DNA of 64,000 nt from Lepus europaeus. Lineage: Eukaryota; Chordata; Mammalia; Lagomorpha; Leporidae. The notes below the pieces were generated by a model that saw only the letters and a program-made list of their open reading frames with translations, had not been told where the DNA came from and searched no databases. Location: contig NC_084834.1 in assembly GCF_033115175.1 (NCBI RefSeq), forward strand, positions 78,574,462 to 78,638,461. The letters run 5' to 3'. The first letter of the stretch is position 1; every line of letters begins with the position of its first letter. Positions 58,880 through 64,000 of this stretch are shown in pieces. A program made the translations under genes and the position numbers.

Positions 58880-58930
58880 CGCCTCTATGTAACTCTGCCT
58901 TTCAAATAAATAAATAAATCTTTAGAAAGC
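58579..58930 (+). repeat. CSINE
   Basis: TGTGGCTGCTGCTGTGGCTTAG head, a long (CT)n at 58840-58876, tail AAATAAATAAATAAATC. Only a few bp from the next, inverted copy. Confidence 0.93.
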
Positions 58931-58933
58931 AGT

Positions 58934-59272
58934 ATTTTTAAGTTTTCATTTTATTTGAAAGGTATAGGTGTGTGTGTGGGGAGGGGGAGATTGATCTTCC
59001 ATAGTTTATTCACTACTTAATCACTCCTCAAATGTCCACAATAGCCAGAGCTGGGCCAAGCTGAAGCCAAGAGCAAGGAACTACCTCTGGGCCTCCTGTG
59101 TGGGTGTCAGGGACACAAGTACTTGAGCCTTCATCTGCTACCTCCCAGAATGAACATTAGCAGGAAACTGAATCAGAACTGTACAGAAGCTAGGACTTGA
59201 ACCAGGCACTCTGGTATGGCATGCGGGCATCCTTAGTGGCGGCTTTACTCACAGTGCCACAACACTAGCCCT
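58934..59272 (-). repeat. CSINE, old
   Basis: TTTTTAAGTTTTCATTTTATTTG start, GTGCCACAACACTAGCCC end. Tail-to-tail with the previous element. Confidence 0.82.
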
Positions 59273-59319
59273 GAGATTACCACGGTAAAATATTGACGTG
59301 CATAGCTCCAAATGTTTTC

Positions 59320-59649
59320 CTTTTTTTTTTTTTTTAAAGATTTTATTTATTTGTTTGAGAGGTAGAGTTACAGACGCTACAGAGGGAGAGACAGAAAGGT
59401 CTTGCTTCTGTAGGTTCACTCTCCAAATGGCTGCAATGGCAGGAACTGTGCTGATCAGGAGCCAGGTGCTTCTTCCTGTTCTCCCATGAGAGTGCAGAGA
59501 CCCAAGCACTCGGGCCATCCTCTGCTGCTTTCCCAGGCCACAGCTGAGAGCTGGATCAGAAGAGGAGCAGCGGGGACATGAACCAGCGCCCATATGGGAT
59601 GCCAGCACCACAGGCGGAGGATTAACCTATTGCGCCATGGCGTTAGCCC
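59320..59649 (-). repeat. CSINE, TSD 12 bp
   Basis: T tract, AAAGATTTTATTTATTTGTTTGAG, end CGCCATGGCGTTAGCC. Flanked by CCAAATGTTTTC at 59308-59319 and 59650-59661. Confidence 0.95.
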
Positions 59650-59661
59650 CCAAATGTTTTC

Positions 59662-60842
59662 TTATTATTGTTCTTTGAAAATATTGGTTGGTTTTACTGT
59701 ATTGTGGTCAAAGCTCATTCATTTTATAATGTCCATGATCAATCTGGCTAACCACTCAACTGCATATGATCCTAGCTTGCCTCGGCTTTTCTTCTGTAGC
59801 AAACATTCCCTTCTTGGCAGCCCATTACTCTTCATTTTCTGTAACCTGCTTTTCTTTCCCCTCCAACTATGGACTCATAAAAGCTACTAAATTGCTACAA
59901 ATGCCTTCTCCCACCCTGGTCAGAGTTGACGAGTCCACAGGTGATCATAGAATCCAAGTTTGGTCCTTCATCATAACACCCACCCTTGCTGGACTTGGTT
60001 GACGGGTGCAAGCACCTGACCCAGAACTCTGCCGTCCATATTATTGCTTTAACACAAGACCACTGAAGTCAGTACCACCATGGTGGCAAAGCCTTTGGGA
60101 TGTCGGTGAGGTCCAGAGGTTTTAGCAGCCAAGTTTCCTTCCATTTGCAGGAAGTCGATTTGTAGTGAGAATGAAGCAGACATGGAGAACACAGATACGA
60201 GACAGGAAGTTTTGGAGTCATTCAAGTTCCCTGCTCCTGAGACCTGCTTGCATTCTTATCTTAAGTTCTTCCAAATCAAAGAGACTCAGGATGAAGTCCC
60301 CTCGTTTTGCTTATGCTAGGTTCCTAAATAACATATCCTCTTCTGTCTAAGGAAACTCTGATTTCATTCCTTCCATCTCTGAAACATTTCTTTGTTTAGG
60401 TGGTAATGAAACATTTTAAGGTATGCCACTAAGATTACATTAGGGAATTGTGATAAATACAGGTTGCTGTTTCTACAGGAAATACCTATCAGAAGCCATT
60501 GGATCAGACTAGCAATACTTTTTGCTTGTTACAAGTATGTGAATGAAAATAGGCAGTGAGTGACAAAGGCAGTGGGCAGATTTACAGTCAGAATCATATT
60601 TAATACTCTGTGGAGCATTAAACCATCAAGGCTTATTTAAGTCAGAGTCAAGTGAACATATTCCTTCCTCATATCCACTCTCATATTTTCAAAGTTTAAA
60701 GTACATTTTTCATCAATCTCTTTACAATCTCTGATGAATTTGATGTCATATTAATTACTAGTACTCAGACTAGAAGTTCCATTTGTAGTATGCAAAGTTC
60801 TAACAAAATGTCTCAACAATAATTTATTGAAAATTTTCTTTT
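59662..60842. other. Unassigned intergenic DNA (1.2 kb)
   Basis: No element recognised. The stretch 59900-60350 has the feel of an old interspersed repeat but I cannot assign it. Confidence 0.4.
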
Positions 60843-60994
60843 TAAAAAACAAATTTATTTTTATTTATTTAAGAAGCAGAGTAAAGACAGAGAGAGGGAG
60901 AGACAGAGAGAAAGAGAAAGAGAGAGATGGTGCCCATATGGGATGCCTGGGTTGCAGGAGATGCCTTTACCTGCTATACCACAACACCAACCCC
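60843..60994 (-). repeat. CSINE with internal deletion
   Basis: AAAAAACAAATTTATTTTTATTTATTTAAG and a GA-rich run join directly to GATGGTGCCCATATGGGATGCC and the head end ACAACACCAACCCC. Confidence 0.85.
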
Positions 60995-61250
60995 ACACTT
61001 CTAATCCAGCTTCTTGCTTGTAGTGAGGGAAAAGTAGCAGAAGATGGCCAGTTCTTGGGCCTCTGTCACTCATGTGAGAGACCCAGATGAAGCTCCTGGC
61101 TCCTGGCTTTAGCCTGGCTCAGCCCTAGCTGCTACTGCTGACTGGGGAATCAAACAGCTGATAAAGATTCTCTCCCTCTCCTTCTTTCCCTCCCTCCATG
61201 TCTAATTCTGACATTCAAATAAATAAATAAACCTTTTAAAAAAACTTTAA
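60995..61250 (+). repeat. CSINE, 5' truncated
   Basis: Begins at CACTTCTAATCCAGCTTC, missing the head, and runs to CATTCAAATAAATAAATAAACC. Abuts the preceding inverted copy. Confidence 0.87.
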
Positions 61251-61297
61251 AAGAAATGGAAATTCCACCAAATTAATGGGAATATACCAGATATTGA

Positions 61298-61360
61298 AGC
61301 TACCTGAATCAGCCATGCAGGCAGCAACTTAACCCTCTATGCTATAACACCAGTCCCAAC
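61298..61360 (-). repeat. CSINE head fragment
   Basis: GCAGCAACTTAACCCTCTATGC then CACCAGTCCC is a head end in reverse. The flank after it resembles that at 63940. Confidence 0.6.
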
Positions 61361-61605
61361 AATATATTAGCTTAAGCCCTTTTTATGCCCAAAGATATTA
61401 TATCAGGTACATCAGCAGCATTTGGGGCTTCTGCTCGGTTTTCAACAGTCTGAGATTTATAGAGCTGTTCCATGAGGTAGACTGGTGAAATAAATCAAGA
61501 TATGATAGGAGACACTACCCCTGCATCCTTTCGAGCTTTAAGAGTGCTATTATCAATCACTATTCTTCTGAGAAATATATTTCTTTTGGTTTGCTATCTT
61601 TTTTT

Positions 61606-61937
61606 TTAAGATTTATGTATTTATTTGAAAGTCAGAGTTACACAGAGAGAGGAGAGGAAGAGAGAGACAGAAAGGTCTTCCTTCTGGTGGTTCACTCCCC
61701 AAGTGGCTGCAATGGCTGGAGCTGAGCCAATCCAAAGCCAGAAGCCAGGAGCTTATTCCAGGTCTCCCATGTGGGTGCAGGGGCCCAAGAACTTGGGCCA
61801 TCTTCCACTGCTTTCCCAGGCCATAGCAGAGAGCTAGATCCGAAGAGAAGCAGCCGGAACTAGAACCAGTGCCCATATGGGATGCCGGTGCTTCAGACCA
61901 GGGCATTAACCCTCTGCACCACAGCGCCAGCCTCTGG
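61606..61937 (-). repeat. CSINE
   Basis: TTAAGATTTATGTATTTATTTG start, CACCACAGCGCCAGCC end. GTTATCTTTTT-like flanks suggest the TSD. Confidence 0.94.
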
Positions 61938-61949
61938 CTCGTTATCTTT

Positions 61950-62236
61950 TTCTAAAAAGTTTTTATTTGTTTGAAAGACAAACTGACAGAGAGAAAGGGA
62001 AACATATTTTACTTATTGTTTACTTCCAAAATACCCATATCAGCCCAGGCAGGACCAGGCCAAGGCCAGGAGCCTGGGTCTCTCACATGGGTGTCAGGGA
62101 CCTAGGCACTTGAGCAAAGTGCATTAGCAGGAGGCTGTATTGGAAGAGGAGTGGCCTGGTCTCAAATCATAGTGACATGGGATCTGGGTGTCCCAAGAGG
62201 TAGCTTAAACAGCTACACCACAACCTCCACCCCTGG
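61950..62236 (-). repeat. CSINE, old
   Basis: AAAAAGTTTTTATTTGTTTGAAAGAC start, CTACACCACAACCTCCACCCC end. Confidence 0.8.
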
Positions 62237-62262
62237 TTTATTATCTTAATTGGAGTAAGGGG

Positions 62263-62658
62263 GGGCCGGCGCCACAGTTCACTAGGCTAATCCTCCACCT
62301 TGTGGCGCCGGCACAGCGGGTTCTAGTCCCGGTCGGGGCACCGGATTCTGTCCCGGTTGCCCCTCTTCCAGGCCAGCTCTCTGCTGTGGCCAGGGAGTGC
62401 AGTGGAGGATGGCCCAAGTGCTTGGGCCCTGCACCCCATGGGAGACCAGGATAAGTACCTGGCTCCTGCCATCGGATCAGCGTGGTGTGCCAGCCGCAGC
62501 GCGCCGGCCACGGTGGCCATTGGAGGGTGAACCAACGGCAAAAGGAAGACCTTTCTCTCTGTCTCTCTCTCACTGTCCACTCTGCCTGTCAAAAAAAAAT
62601 TTTTTTTTTAAATTTAAAAAAAAAATTTTTAATTTAAAAAAAAAATTTAAAAAAAAAA
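62263..62658 (+). repeat. CSINE, young, expanded A/T tail, TSD 15 bp
   Basis: GGGGCCGGCGCCACAGTTCAC head with intact CpGs. Tail after CTGCCTGTC is about 70 bp of alternating A and T blocks. Flanked by AATTGGAGTAAGGGG at 62248-62262 and 62659-62673. Confidence 0.96.
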
Positions 62659-62727
62659 AATTGGAGTAAGGGGAGGGGCAGTTTTAGAGGCCGCAGACCT
62701 GAATCTAACAACATTAGAAATATTTGA

Positions 62728-63045
62728 GGGGCTGGCACTGTGGCGCAGTGGGTTAAAGCCTTGGCATGCAGCGCCAGCATCCCATATGGGCACTGATTTG
62801 ACTCCCGGCTGCTCCTCTTCCGATCCAGCTCTCTACTATGGCCTGGGAAAGCAGTGGAAGATGGCCCAGGTCCTTGGAGCCCAGCACCCATGTGGGAGAC
62901 CCAGAACAAGCTCCTGGCTCCTGGCTTTGGATCAGCTCAACTCAACTCTGTCCAGCAGATGGAAGACCTCTCTTTCTCTGGCTCTGCCTCTCTCTGTAAC
63001 TCTGCCTTTCAAATAAATAAAATAAATCTTTAAAAACAAAAAAGA
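62728..63045 (+). repeat. CSINE
   Basis: GGGGCTGGCACTGTGGCGCAGTGG head, a short deletion before the CT run, tail AAATAAATAAAATAAATC. AGAAATATTTGA / AGAAATGTTTGA flanks are a TSD. Confidence 0.94.
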
Positions 63046-63617
63046 AAGAAATGTTTGAATAGTCCCCTTTCCAAGGCATGCAATTGCCAAATGGCTGTAG
63101 ATCCCTTTGGGAAAGACTGCAGGACTATCAGCCATACTGCTTGCTGCAGTTCTTTTCTCCTGTTGCCTAACTAACTTCATCAGCCAATGGGGTTTTGAGT
63201 CTAAAAGTTGGCGGAAGTCCAGAAACTAGACAGAAGTTTGTAATGTTTTATCAGTAAATCTTCCTTTGGTATCCTTATCAACCATCATTGAGTTCTTTCT
63301 TTTTTTGTTTTTGTTTTTGTTTTTAGAATGCACCTTGTTGTGGGCCCATCTGTTTTGTACCTGGAGACTCCATGTCTTAGTAACTATTTCCATAACTCTG
63401 AGGGACAGGCCCCCTTGAATGCTACACACTTTTGAACATCCAAAATATCCTTATCAATTCATATTCATTCAAAGATTAACATCTAGAGGCTCTATGTGAA
63501 GGGTGGACAAGTGTTCATTGTACTATTTTAATGTTTTTTCTAGTAAATAATGAACAAAGGTAAAAACTATGAACAAAATAAATATTGAAACTAGGGATAA
63601 GAATTATTGACTATATA
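63046..63617. other. Unassigned intergenic DNA
   Basis: Contains a (GTTTTT)n run at 63305-63325. No exon recognised. Confidence 0.4.
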
Positions 63618-63940
63618 TATTTTTAAAGATATATTTACTTGAAAGGCAGAGTTAGAGAGGGAGAGATGCCAAAAGAGATTTCCCATCCGCTAGTTCACTC
63701 TCCAAAAGACTACAACAGCCAGTGTTGGGCCAGGCCAAAGCCAGGAGCCAGGTGCTTCATCTGGGTCTCCCACATCGTTGTCAGGGACCCAAGCACTTGA
63801 ACCATCTTCCACTGCTTTTCCAGGCGTATTAGTAGGGAGCCAGATGGGAAGTGAACAGCCAGAATATACCATCACCCATACAGGATGCCAGCACTGTAGG
63901 CAATCACTTAACCCTCTATGCCACTACACCAGTCTCAGCA
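63618..63940 (-). repeat. CSINE
   Basis: TTTTAAAGATATATTTACTTGAAAGGCAG start, GCCACTACACCAGTCTC end. Confidence 0.88.
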
Positions 63941-64000
63941 ATATATTATTTTAAATCTTTTTCAAGCCCAGAGCTTTAAGCTTGTTGTGATCTGTTATGC

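Noticed and set aside
5500..64000. EIF4E first exon, expected on the plus strand to the right
   Set aside because: No CpG island or matching N-terminus is present, so it lies beyond the window if synteny with human holds.

Overview
This is a 64 kb piece of a lagomorph genome, most likely rabbit (Oryctolagus cuniculus). The evidence is the very dense tRNA-derived CSINE (rabbit C repeat) population. These ~340 bp elements start GGCCGGCGCC or GGGGCCAGC, carry an internal GGTTCTAGTCCCGGT-like B box, then a (CT)n stretch, and end in an AAATAAATAAA tail. I place about 65 to 70 copies. Rabbit-type L1 3' ends with G-rich purine tracts support the same assignment. Repeat boundaries are read by eye and are good to about 5-20 bp, except where a target-site duplication (TSD) is quoted.

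The only host protein-coding exon I can support is the first coding exon of METAP1 (methionine aminopeptidase 1), on the minus strand at 4706-4819, inside a CpG island (about 4250-5480). Everything left of 4705 is METAP1 intron 1, and everything right of the island lies upstream of METAP1. In human, the next gene on that side is EIF4E, divergently transcribed; no EIF4E exon is visible here. There are no rRNA genes, functional tRNA genes, CRISPR arrays or operons.

Layout: 1-4705 METAP1 intron with MIR and a few CSINEs; 4250-5480 CpG-island promoter; 5.6-8.3 kb CSINE cluster; 8.26-14.78 kb two minus-strand L1s, the second reaching a full-length 5' end but broken in ORF2; 15.1-16.9 kb nested CSINEs; 17.3-22.8 kb a Tigger1 DNA transposon (transposase on minus strand) that landed in an older DNA transposon and was then hit by several CSINEs and one processed retrocopy; 23.9-27.2 kb two more L1 3' portions; 27-48 kb CSINEs, a short young L1 (30.2 kb), MIRs, MaLR-like LTRs and unassigned sequence; 49-58 kb an LTR, MER20, a second short young L1 (53.8-54.9 kb, inverted relative to the one at 30.2 kb) and a gammaretrovirus-like ERV 3' end (56.7-58 kb); 58-64 kb more CSINEs, including palindromic pairs.

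I found no new multi-gene system. The most interesting signals concern mobile-element biology: a CSINE carrying an apparent 3' transduction, a 54-bp tail-only CSINE insertion with a 19-bp TSD, an ERV end that looks like a processed (polyadenylated) copy, a GC-rich retrocopy inside the Tigger1 transposase, close head-to-head and tail-to-tail CSINE pairs, and a possible divergent transcript from the METAP1 CpG island.
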